A DNA stretch of 64,000 nucleotides from Phocoenobacter atlanticus (lineage in GTDB: Bacteria; Pseudomonadota; Gammaproteobacteria; Enterobacterales; Pasteurellaceae), in the NCBI RefSeq assembly GCF_030764225.1, contig NZ_JASAXH010000005.1; one strand, given 5' to 3'. This document shows, piece after piece, positions 54,310 to 61,971 of the stretch (position 1 is the stretch's first letter; every line of letters starts with the position of its first letter). Below the pieces are notes generated by a model. The model had not been told where the DNA came from and made no database searches. It saw only the letters and a program-made list of their open reading frames with translations. The translations under genes were made by a program, and so were the position numbers.

Positions 54310-54348
54310 TCCCTCCTCCGCTTGCGGGGGAGGGTTAGGGAGGGGGGA
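54310..54348. repeat. GC-rich intergenic repeat, copy D (right arm only)
   Basis: Matches the right arm of the other copies: CCTCCTCCGCTTGCGGGGG followed by AGGGTTAGGGAGGGGGG. A decayed left arm may survive as CTTACCTCGCCCTGCAAG around 54263-54280. Lies after yadH. Confidence 0.75.
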
Positions 54349-54405
54349 TGATTATTTACAAATTTTTAAAAAAATCTAACCGTTTGATAGTAATAAAATA
54401 TTAAA

Positions 54406-54664
54406 TTATTCTTTTTCTCCCAGTCCTTTTAGATTTCGTTTTGCAGTTTCATTGCCTTGTCTAGCCGCTTTACGATACCGCTCAATTGCTTTCGAGTATG
54501 ATTTTTCCACGCCATAGCCCATTTCATACATATAACCAAGATTAGCTAACCTTGTTGAGCAAGTATGGTTAATGTTTCTACTTTTTTTGAATAATCATCA
54601 GTAGCATAACAATAAGTTGAAACAGAAAGTGTGATAATAGAAACTGAAAGAAGTTTTTTAACAT
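54406..54664 (-). pseudogene. Sel1-repeat secreted protein, frameshifted
   Basis: ATG 54664 (with AGGAG 8 bases before) is followed by TTAAAAAAC; one missing A in this run breaks the frame. Restoring it gives a signal peptide (KLLSVSIITLSVSTYCYA), a short mature start, then in a further shifted frame a Sel1-type repeat: LANLGYMYEMGYGVEKSYSK followed by AIERYRKAARQGNETAKRNL, ending at TAA 54406-54408. At least two lesions. A small Sel1-like protein, now inactive. Confidence 0.75.
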
Positions 54665-54956
54665 AAAATTGTCTCCTTATTTCCAATCAGTGCAGTAGTT
54701 ATATGTTTTATAAAAAAGGTGAAACTTTAATTTAAATTAGAGACAAAAATATTTGTTCCGATCAAGTGATAAATTTATCTTTTTATAAAACGATTATTCT
54801 ATAAAATAATAATGTAATAAACAAGCGGTAGGATTGTTTGATTTTTTTACAAATTAGAATAAAAACTGACTGATTTTTGCTTAAGAATATCATTTTATTT
54901 TTTACTCTTTTATGCTATTTTTTAGGGGATTTTTATGATAAGCGAGGTAAAGAATT

Positions 54957-55763
54957 ATGAGCAAACAACAAGTGAGTTTTATTCAAGGAAGTAATAGTAA
55001 TATTGCCGTATATGACTGGTGTAATGAACAGCCACGTTATTTGGCGTTATTAATACACGGTTATGGAGAGCATTTAGGGCGTTATCAATACGTAGCAGAT
55101 ACGCTTACACAAAATGGAGCAAGAGTATTCGGACCTGATCATCTAGGACACGGATTATCTGATGGAGAACGAGTTCTGATTGATGATTATGAAGCTGTTG
55201 TTGATGATGTACATTGTGTAGTTAAACAGATGCGACAAAAATATCCAATGCTTCCATTCGTTGTTATTGGACACTCAATGGGCGGAATGATAGCGGCTCG
55301 TTATGTGCAACGTTATGGTAATGATGTGAATGCATTGATACTATCTGCTCCTTTACTTGGAAAACGAACAATGATTTCTGATTTAGCAGAATTAGAGAGT
55401 ATTCCTGATACTCCATTAGATACAGCGACGTTATCACGTGATCCAGCCGTCGGTATTGATTATCAAAATGATCCGTTAGTATGGCATGGTGCATTTAAAC
55501 ATACTACTTTACGAGCGATGCAAAATATACTTCCTATTATTGATTCGGGATCTAATTTTGGTGAATTACCAACATTGTGGATTCACGGAAGTGACGATAG
55601 ATTGGTGTTATTAAATGAAACCAAAACAACTCTTGATAAATTACAGGGTAAATATTTTGAACATAAACTAAATCCAAATGGACAGCACGAAAGCTTTAAT
55701 GAAATAAATAAAGCAGAAGTCCTTACTTGGGTAACCGACTTTATTGAGCGTGTATTGAAATAA
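54957..55763 (+). CDS. Monoacylglycerol lipase/lysophospholipase-like alpha/beta-hydrolase
   Basis: A 268-residue serine hydrolase of the Hydrolase_4 family. Motifs: LLIHGYGEHLGRYQYVAD near residue 33, GPDHLGHGLSDG, nucleophile VIGHSMGGMIAARYV near residue 105, acid in LWIHGSDDRLV and histidine in NGQHESFNEI. No signal peptide. It probably releases fatty acids from mono- or lysolipids; the substrate is inferred from the family. Monocistronic, with a USS (54822-54830) upstream. Confidence 0.88.
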   Translation: MSKQQVSFIQGSNSNIAVYDWCNEQPRYLALLIHGYGEHLGRYQYVADTLTQNGARVFGPDHLGHGLSDGERVLIDDYEAVVDDVHCVVKQMRQKYPMLPFVVIGHSMGGMIAARYVQRYGNDVNALILSAPLLGKRTMISDLAELESIPDTPLDTATLSRDPAVGIDYQNDPLVWHGAFKHTTLRAMQNILPIIDSGSNFGELPTLWIHGSDDRLVLLNETKTTLDKLQGKYFEHKLNPNGQHESFNEINKAEVLTWVTDFIERVLK

Positions 55764-55792
55764 TAAAATTGTATTTCTTGTCATATATTTTA

Positions 55793-55818
55793 GGGCTATT
55801 ATATATCTATAATAGCCC
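55793..55818 (+). terminator. Hairpin after the hydrolase gene
   Basis: GGGCTATTATA pairs with TATAATAGCCC (55793-55818) around a 4-base loop, with ATATTTTATG behind it. It lies 30 bases past the hydrolase stop. Confidence 0.6.
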
Positions 55819-55884
55819 ATATTTTATGAGTAATATGGGTATAAAGGACAAAAAATTGCATTAAAAATTTGAATTCACCAAATA

Positions 55885-55915
55885 AAAAAAGCATAGAAAT
55901 AATCTATGCTTTTTT
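55885..55915. terminator. Bidirectional terminator before dppA
   Basis: AAAAAAGCATAGA (55885-55897) pairs with TCTATGCTTTTTT (55903-55915), with further T-rich sequence on both strands. Serves the leftward dppA gene and backs up the hydrolase terminator. Confidence 0.85.
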
Positions 55916-55930
55916 CTTTTTTATAAAGAA

Positions 55931-57529
55931 TTATTTATCTTTTAATTTTGTTCCATATAAATAAACATAGCCAAATGGACTAGTTTTATAATCCATTACT
56001 CGTGTACTTGTTGGAACTGCAATAATGGAATGCGCAACTGTTACCCAAGGCATTTGTTGTCTAACAATCACTTGAGCTTGTTTATATAGTTTTGCTCGTT
56101 CTTCTTTATTTGATAAACCTTTTGCTTTGGTGAGTAACGCATCAAATTCTTTATTACAGAAGCGACCATAATTATTGATGCCAATATTTTCACAACCTAG
56201 AAGAGGTGATAAGAAGTTATCAGGATCACCATTATCACCAGACCAACCTGCGATAATAGCATCAAAATTACCTTGTCTAGCACGTTTTCTATAATCAAGA
56301 ACTTCATTGACTAGTTCAACTTTAACACCGATTTTTTCCCAGTCAGATTTAATGAGCGTTGCTAATTTGCTTGGTTCAGGTAATGAAGCTCCTTTTTTAT
56401 GATCATTCATTAACACTTTCATTGTAAAACCATCTGGATAACCAGCGTCTTTAAGCAATTGTTTTGCTTTTGCAATATCTTGAGTGTAAGGCTGAATATC
56501 ATCATTATAGCCCCAAACAGTTGGTGCTAATGGATTTTTAGCTTGAACACCAAAGCCTTTATAGACAATATCAATAATGGCTTTTCTATCCACTGCATAA
56601 TTTAATGCTTCACGTACTTTTACATTATCAAAAATAGGTCTTTCATTATTAAACGCAATATAAGAGACATTCATACCCTTATATCTTAATAAATTAATTT
56701 TTGGATTTTTATCCATTGCTGGAATATCATTTTGATTTGGAAACTCAATAAGATCACATTCGCCTTTCATTAATTTGGCATAACGAGTCGTCGCATCAGG
56801 GACAATATCAAAAATTAAACGATCAAAATCAGCTTTTCCTTTCCAATATTCTTTATTGGCAAAATAACGAATTTTTTGATCTTTTTTATATCCAGCAAAA
56901 ACAAAAGGACCTGTTCCAATAGGAAGTTTATCAATAGTTTCTGGTTTTCCTTCTTTCATCATTTTATCAGCATATTCAGCCGAATGAATTGAAGTAAAAT
57001 CCATACCTAAACTAGATAAAAACGTTGAATCTGGTTTGCTTAATACAAACTCGATAGTATGATCATCTACTTTTTTGAGAGATTTAATTAACTTAGGAAA
57101 TCCCATTCCTTTGAAATAAGGATAAATACCATTTGAAACATTATGGAATGGATGTTTGTCATCTAACATACGTTGAAATGAAAAAATCACATCATCAGCA
57201 TTAAAATCACGGCTTGGGGTAAATATTTTACTAGAATGAAATTTAACCCCTTGACGTAAATGAAAAGTATAAGTTAAACCATCATCGCTAATATCCCAGC
57301 TTTCAGCTAATACAGGCTCAATATCTGTTGTTCCACGTTTAAACTCAACTAAACGATTATAAACCTGCTGTGATGTTGCATTATAGGTTTTGCCATCTAT
57401 TAGTAAAATAGGGCTAAAGCCTTTTGGTGCTTTATCTGTACAATAATAAAAAGTTTTACCAGAGGCTTGAGCTACACCAGTAAATAACAATACTGTTGCC
57501 ATTAAAGAAAATTTGGTACTTAGTTTCAT
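55931..57529 (-). CDS. dppA: DppA/HbpA-type peptide- and heme-binding periplasmic protein
   Basis: Solute-binding protein of the SBP_bac_5 family, 532 residues. It closely follows the Haemophilus HbpA/DppA pattern: YCTDKAPKGFSP, YNATSQQVYNRLVEF, SRDFNADDVIFSFQRMLDD, and GWSGDNGDPDNFLSPLLGCEN. HbpA binds heme and glutathione, DppA dipeptides; this sequence could do either. The signal peptide appears to be cut after VAQA and lacks a lipobox cysteine, unlike HbpA. ATG 57529 follows GGGAG; a TTG four codons earlier is weaker. No permease genes are nearby. Confidence 0.88.
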   Translation of the reverse strand: MKLSTKFSLMATVLLFTGVAQASGKTFYYCTDKAPKGFSPILLIDGKTYNATSQQVYNRLVEFKRGTTDIEPVLAESWDISDDGLTYTFHLRQGVKFHSSKIFTPSRDFNADDVIFSFQRMLDDKHPFHNVSNGIYPYFKGMGFPKLIKSLKKVDDHTIEFVLSKPDSTFLSSLGMDFTSIHSAEYADKMMKEGKPETIDKLPIGTGPFVFAGYKKDQKIRYFANKEYWKGKADFDRLIFDIVPDATTRYAKLMKGECDLIEFPNQNDIPAMDKNPKINLLRYKGMNVSYIAFNNERPIFDNVKVREALNYAVDRKAIIDIVYKGFGVQAKNPLAPTVWGYNDDIQPYTQDIAKAKQLLKDAGYPDGFTMKVLMNDHKKGASLPEPSKLATLIKSDWEKIGVKVELVNEVLDYRKRARQGNFDAIIAGWSGDNGDPDNFLSPLLGCENIGINNYGRFCNKEFDALLTKAKGLSNKEERAKLYKQAQVIVRQQMPWVTVAHSIIAVPTSTRVMDYKTSPFGYVYLYGTKLKDK

Positions 57530-57693
57530 AAAATCTCCCAAAGTGTAAAGATAAGCTGAGGATACCTGTTCAATCTATATTTTATAAATAATAAAAAGTT
57601 CTATCTTATGTTAAAAAGTTATAAATAAGTAGTGGTTTGTCTATTTTATCCTTCAATTACATAAAATGATAATTAATAGCCATCCCTGAACAA

Positions 57694-57728
57694 CTCACCC
57701 AAAAGTATAACCTATACTATTGGGTGAG
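57694..57728. repeat. Hairpin at the 3' end of the transposase relic
   Basis: CTCACCCAAAAGTATA (57694-57709) pairs with TATACTATTGGGTGAG (57713-57728) with one mismatch and a 3-base loop. The transposase-relic stop codon (57717-57719) lies inside. It may be the terminal inverted structure of the former insertion sequence. Confidence 0.5.
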
Positions 57729-58185
57729 AAAAAATAAAATAAAACATTTAGTCAAAAAGGAAGCGAACTCCTTTAGTAATTTATGGATATTTTGTCCAAC
57801 TGCACTAAGAATAATATTCATTGCATCACCAAGACAGCCTTTAAGATAGCATCTTTCTAATTTTCCATCAGATTTCATGTGCCCAATAATTGGTTCAATC
57901 GCACTTCTTCTTGTTTAAACCTGTATGAAGAATGTCTATACCTTCAACTTTACTTGATTTTCCTCTATAGCCTTTGCTTACTCTACAAACTTTAACTGCT
58001 ATGCCTGTTAATTTCTCTATTTGTTCAACTTGGGGCAATAGTGTATTCCCATCATAAGGATTACCAGGACAATAATGCAAAGCACCTAATATCCAGTTTC
58101 AGTTTCCATTTTGGCTTATAACAAAACTTGCTTTCACGCCAAATTCATATTTTTTATGTAATTTACCTTTACTAATAATTTACAT
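57717..58185 (-). pseudogene. IS5-type transposase relic
   Basis: Minus-strand reading gives the C-terminal half of a DDE transposase: KLHKKYEFGVKASFVI, LHYCPGNPYDGNTLLPQVEQ, VSKGYRGKSSK, then after a shift near 57905 IEPIIGHMKSDGKLERCYLK followed by GCLGDAMNIILSAVGQNIHK. Those blocks (NPYDGHTL, DRGYRG, IEPVIGHMK, LKG..GDA) are typical of IS5-family transposases; the usual D of DRGYRG is S here. One internal TGA and a frameshift break it, and the N-terminal half is missing. It lies beside the CRISPR array and may have brought or damaged that region. Confidence 0.8.
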
Positions 58186-58206
58186 AAATAGCTATTTGGA
58201 TCGTAG

Positions 58207-58245
58207 GGGTGGCATTAGCAAACGTTAGTTTGCGTATATCCACCC
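58207..58245. repeat. Compound stem-loop upstream of the CRISPR array end
   Basis: Outer arms GGGTGG (58207-58212) and CCACCC (58240-58245), inner arms GCAAAC (58218-58223) and GTTTGC (58228-58233). It resembles small palindromic repeats common in bacterial intergenic DNA. Between here and 58472 I see only AT-rich sequence, a USS core at about 58295 and a small GTAAAC/GTTTAC dyad near 58365. Confidence 0.45.
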
Positions 58246-58472
58246 GTTGCTCGATATAAAATAATCTAAAACACTATAAAGTCTAAAAGATAGCGGTCAA
58301 ATAAAATGAATAATTTGCAAAATATGTTATCCCGTGCATTTGGGAACATATACGTAAACTACGTTTACTAATGCTTCCTTACAAAATCATAGTACTAATT
58401 TAAGTTTAATTTACTAACTATACTATTTTTACATTTATTTATCATTTCCGACTATCAACCCATCAAAATATC

Positions 58473-58719
58473 CATTCATCAAGGCATGAACAGGGCATGT
58501 GTTTTTACAGATTAAAGAAAGAGAGTATAGCTCATAATTTTGTCTCAATCCCTTTAAAACAGGGCATGTATTTCTACAAAACTTTAACTAAAACAATCCG
58601 CAATAAAATCCGTCTCAATCCCTTTAAAACAGGGCATGTATTTCTACCCCAATAGTTGCACCAAGTCCAAGAGCTGCAGCTTGGTCTCAATCCCTTTAAA
58701 ACAGGGCATGTATTTCTAC
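58473..58719 (-). CRISPR. Short type III CRISPR array (3 repeats plus a degenerate terminal repeat)
   Basis: Three identical 36-base repeats at 58542-58577, 58612-58647 and 58684-58719, plus a degenerate one at 58473-58508 that keeps 18 of 20 bases of one end. Spacers: 58509-58541 (33), 58578-58611 (34), 58648-58683 (36). Read on the minus strand the repeat begins GTAGAAATACATGCCCTG and ends GGATTGAGAC, like type III repeats ending ATTGAAAC, giving a predicted 8-base crRNA tag AUUGAGAC. CCCT/AGGG could form a small hairpin. The degenerate copy marks the 3' end, so the leader should lie at 58720 and above. Same direction as the csm genes. Confidence 0.93.
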
Positions 58720-58881
58720 TGTGGATATATCCCTAAGCGTTGTGCCACAAGGCTTTCAAAATAGTGTTTCCAATTTTTTGATTGCATTGCAGACTTAACT
58801 CCTAAATTGATTAAAAAAACAAAAATATTCATCTTTTATTTACCATTCCTACAATAGAAAGTGGTCATATTTTACCTAAAA

Positions 58882-59022
58882 TTAACTAATAAATCCAGTT
58901 GGTAGCCCTGTACCATAAGCTGTTAATACCACTTCGCTATATAATAAAGTATAACTTAATGATAAAACAGCATTAAAGAGAACTTTAGAAAGATGTCGTT
59001 CTCTATCTATGTTTCTACTTAC
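58882..59022 (-). pseudogene. cas1: cas1 remnant (C-terminal segment)
   Basis: Between the array and the small membrane-protein gene, 46 open codons on the minus strand read SRNIDRERHLSKVL followed by FNAVLSLSYTLLYSEVVLTA and YGTGLPTGFIS. This matches the Cas1 integrase core pattern (P-x-N-A-x-L-S-x-G-Y-x-L-L-Y-x-E-V ... GLxPxxGFLH). A TAG precedes the segment and a TAA ends it; the N-terminal part, including the first metal-binding glutamate region, and the C-terminal part are gone. I infer a dead cas1. No intact cas1 or cas2 is in the window. Confidence 0.55.
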
Positions 59023-59044
59023 CTAAATAGTGATTAAACTATTA

Positions 59045-59455
59045 CTACTCACTACTTTGAAATTTATCAAACTCTTCTGAAGATGTAATCGTAATTTCTA
59101 AAATATCACTCTCTCCATTTTGTACTTTTTCTAATTGTTTTGAAAAAATTCTAGTTGATAGGAATGAACTGTCATACCGTTGAGCTTTTGCATAACAATT
59201 TCCTAAAATACCTTGTACTTCTGAACGTGTAAAATATCTTCTTTTAATCGTCTGTGACAAAATTTTAGGTTTTTTCCCTTCACATAATAATTTGATTTGA
59301 ATATTTTTATTCAGCTTCTTATTATTTTTATAATTAGAAAGAAAATTCCATAAAGTGAAGACTAATGTTGAAAATGTAATAATAATGCCAATATCATCAA
59401 AAAATGTAATTATACTGGTATAATTATTATGAATTTCATTCCAAAAATTAAACAT
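59045..59455 (-). CDS. Small membrane protein in the type III-A CRISPR locus, candidate ancillary effector
   Basis: A 136-residue protein with TAGGAG 8 bases before its ATG, 51 bases after cas6 on the same strand. One hydrophobic helix (about residues 22-41, IGIIITFSTLVFTLWNFL) is followed by a basic NYKNNKKLNKN, which predicts a cytosolic C-terminus of about 90 residues (IQIKLLCEGKKPKIL, RRYFTRSEVQGILGNCYAKA, a D/E-rich end). No CARF, HEPN or nuclease motif is visible. It stands where csm6 or another cyclic-oligoadenylate effector is often found. The architecture resembles Csx23 (N-terminal helix, C-terminal cA4-binding domain), but I cannot show homology. Confidence 0.75.
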   Translation of the reverse strand: MFNFWNEIHNNYTSIITFFDDIGIIITFSTLVFTLWNFLSNYKNNKKLNKNIQIKLLCEGKKPKILSQTIKRRYFTRSEVQGILGNCYAKAQRYDSSFLSTRIFSKQLEKVQNGESDILEITITSSEEFDKFQSSE

Positions 59456-59506
59456 TTTTATACTCCTATTATGTATTTTGAAGTGATTTATTAAGTAAAC
59501 TATTAA

Positions 59507-60421
59507 CTATAAATTTGTCATTTCATATTTACCAAGTCCAAATGTAGCATTTTTACCACAATGTAACCACTGTCCCCAATAAAGTAATTTTAACCAATCT
59601 TCTGACACATTGTGTAATGTCCACTTACCTACTACCCCACCTAGTGCCATTTTTTGATTTTGACGAGAAGAATAACGTTTCCAATCTAACCATTTAAGCT
59701 GTTTGTGATCATCAATAGCGGTCAGTTCTTGTTGTAATCTTACAAAATCTAATTCAAGTGGCTGAGCGTGAAATTCACTTAATAGTGAAATCCGCTTTGC
59801 TAATCCGATTAAAAAACGTTCAATAGTAATACTTTTTTCATTTAGTGGTTTACCATCTGATTGTAACCTTAAAGGTGTTGTTATCATCAACTGTATAGAG
59901 TCTGACAGTTGTCCAATCATTTGTATTACTGTTTTATGATCCAATAATTTTTTATCATAATAAATAGAATCAAACTGATTATTTAATTGATGTTGAATAT
60001 CGACTAATTCCCCCTTACCTTTTGCAACGGAATATTGAAATGCTCGCTGAAAAGCAAATGCAATAAGTGGAAGTTGCTCGATTAATTTTCCAAATAAAAC
60101 TAGCTCAAAACTAAGTTCCTCACCTATTTGATATGTTTTTCTTCCCCACTGTGGAGGTTCAATAATATATCCATTTGGCACTTGACTAAATTTTTGAATT
60201 TGATGCTCTTTAGGAGGTGTTTCAAAAATATTAGTATAAGGACAGGTTTGATAAAGCGGACACGCTTTACAATTATCCTGCTTTGTCATACAAGATATTT
60301 TGCGTAACGCCTGCCCAAATACGCCTCGTAATGTTGAACCTGCATAATCAGGCAAGAAAATTGGCTCTGTCACTCTGAAAATAAAGCGATAACGAGCCAG
60401 TTGCATTGTGTTTAATAACAT
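59507..60421 (-). CDS. cas6: CRISPR pre-crRNA endoribonuclease Cas6
   Basis: RAMP endonuclease that cuts the array transcript within repeats, leaving the 8-base tag. 304 residues (PF10040-type Cas6): N-terminal ferredoxin-like fold with PIFLPDYAGSTLRGVFGQAL, a cysteine cluster C44, C51, C54, C60 (CxxC-type, metal binding likely), and the C-terminal glycine-rich RAMP loop NATFGLGKYEM at about residues 290-300. It follows csm5 after two bases. The catalytic residues cannot be assigned by eye in this divergent family. Confidence 0.85.
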   Translation of the reverse strand: MLLNTMQLARYRFIFRVTEPIFLPDYAGSTLRGVFGQALRKISCMTKQDNCKACPLYQTCPYTNIFETPPKEHQIQKFSQVPNGYIIEPPQWGRKTYQIGEELSFELVLFGKLIEQLPLIAFAFQRAFQYSVAKGKGELVDIQHQLNNQFDSIYYDKKLLDHKTVIQMIGQLSDSIQLMITTPLRLQSDGKPLNEKSITIERFLIGLAKRISLLSEFHAQPLELDFVRLQQELTAIDDHKQLKWLDWKRYSSRQNQKMALGGVVGKWTLHNVSEDWLKLLYWGQWLHCGKNATFGLGKYEMTNL

Positions 60422-60423
60422 TA

Positions 60424-61971
60424 TTACTCTTGTAATTGATTAAGAAGTTGTTTAAATTCTTTTGCTTTGCCTTTTAACTTACCAGCACTTTTACTTAAAT
60501 CTAAACCCTCTACTTTACGATTAAATACACTTTTTTCGTCACTATAATCAAAAATAGCACGTAAAAGAGCCTTATCATTTTGATCCCAATTTTCCGAAAT
60601 AGCAGTTTTTACAAGTTCTTGTGCTTCAACAAAAACTTGTGAATTATCAGTATATCTTTTTACTTCATAATCGTCCCAAGCCTTAAGTGTTTGCTCAATC
60701 TTTCTTTGATTTTCTGAAAGACTTGCTTGTCTTTCTTGTTCTTCTTTTAATGCTTGTTGCTCTTGTACCAATTTTTGCTGTTGTTCTTGCTCAATAAGTT
60801 TAATTTGCTCTTGAACTTGTTTTTGATTTTGGTAGATTTCATCAAAATTTACACTATTTACTTTATTCTTATTGCACCATTCTTTGAGATCATTATTATC
60901 AGAATTTGGATCAATTTCTAATAATGCCCAACCAAAAGGTAATAAATCAGTAGACTGTGTTTTATTATCTCCTGCAAGCCACCACGTAAGTGGACGATTT
61001 AATGATTTTCTTAATTGTGGAATATTTATTTTTGCCACATCTTGACCACGATAAATTTTACTATCAGCACCATTTTTACCCAGTCTTACCAAATAAGTAT
61101 TTTTTATAGTTACTATATTTGATAATGCTTTTTTAGTATCTACTGAAATAAGATTTCTTTCAAATAACACGTTTAATTCTTCTTCAAAAAGATCAAGAGA
61201 ATATTTTTGTAAAATATCTAACTCTTTAATAAAATTAAATTTTTCATTTTTTATACTAATTTCAGCTTTAAAAGAACGATATTGTCCACCTAAAATACTT
61301 TCTCTTCTTTGATAAGGATTGCCTTCTCTTTTTTTATCTGATAATTTTCTTTGGTGATTTACGGCATAGTAAATCTTCGTTCCTACTTCCTTATAAGTTG
61401 GCATAAAATCACCGAATGAAAGATGTCTATAACGACTCTTTGCAAAATCACCCACATATTCTTTTTTTAAATCTTTATCATCTCGTTTATTTACATATTT
61501 AGGATTTCCCTTTTGCTGATGACAATAATCCAAATAAGCTGTAACTAATGCTCCTTTTACACTACTTGCAGGAATATAAGGTTGATTTAAAAGACTGGAA
61601 TAACTTTGACGCTCAATGACAAAATTATTGATAACCTTATTACCATTTTTTTCACGCTGTGCAACTTTTCCAAGATTTTGCCACTCATCTGCAAAGCTAT
61701 CACTTATTTTAGAAAAATAATGTGAAATACCAGAATATTGCTTTGCATTATCTTTATAAAACTTTTGAACAGACAATAAATCATTCCGTTGAACTGCTTG
61801 ATATAAATCATCTTGTTGATACTCATTTAATGGAAGTTTACTCGGCTCAAAATGATACAAAACATTATCATCAATCACATAATTAGTCGGTTCAAACTCT
61901 TCACCACAACCGATATGGATAGGCGTTAAAGGGGTTAAATAAACTTGATGAGTTTTCATAAATTCTTTCAT
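60424..61971 (-). CDS. csm5: Type III-A effector RAMP protein Csm5, with C-terminal extension
   Basis: Caps the crRNA 3' end in the Csm complex and helps crRNA maturation. The Csm5 core (about 1-356) shows YLTPLTPIHIGCGEEFEPTN, QPYIPASSVKGALVTAYLD near residue 132 and the closing LLPFGWALLEIDP. The family is usually about 350-400 residues; this one has 515. The extra part is a Q/E-rich coiled coil (about 378-427) and an 85-residue charged domain ending in KAKEFKQLLNQLQE. Starts with one base overlap of the csm4 stop; AAGGAAG lies before the ATG. Confidence 0.9.
   Translation of the reverse strand: MKEFMKTHQVYLTPLTPIHIGCGEEFEPTNYVIDDNVLYHFEPSKLPLNEYQQDDLYQAVQRNDLLSVQKFYKDNAKQYSGISHYFSKISDSFADEWQNLGKVAQREKNGNKVINNFVIERQSYSSLLNQPYIPASSVKGALVTAYLDYCHQQKGNPKYVNKRDDKDLKKEYVGDFAKSRYRHLSFGDFMPTYKEVGTKIYYAVNHQRKLSDKKREGNPYQRRESILGGQYRSFKAEISIKNEKFNFIKELDILQKYSLDLFEEELNVLFERNLISVDTKKALSNIVTIKNTYLVRLGKNGADSKIYRGQDVAKINIPQLRKSLNRPLTWWLAGDNKTQSTDLLPFGWALLEIDPNSDNNDLKEWCNKNKVNSVNFDEIYQNQKQVQEQIKLIEQEQQQKLVQEQQALKEEQERQASLSENQRKIEQTLKAWDDYEVKRYTDNSQVFVEAQELVKTAISENWDQNDKALLRAIFDYSDEKSVFNRKVEGLDLSKSAGKLKGKAKEFKQLLNQLQE

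Noticed and set aside
58716..58832. A 38-codon open frame (MNIFVFLINLGVKSA...) on the minus strand between the cas1 relic and the first repeat
   Set aside because: It ends inside the CRISPR repeat, has no recognisable family and sits where the leader is expected. I treat it as leader DNA, possibly with other cas relics.
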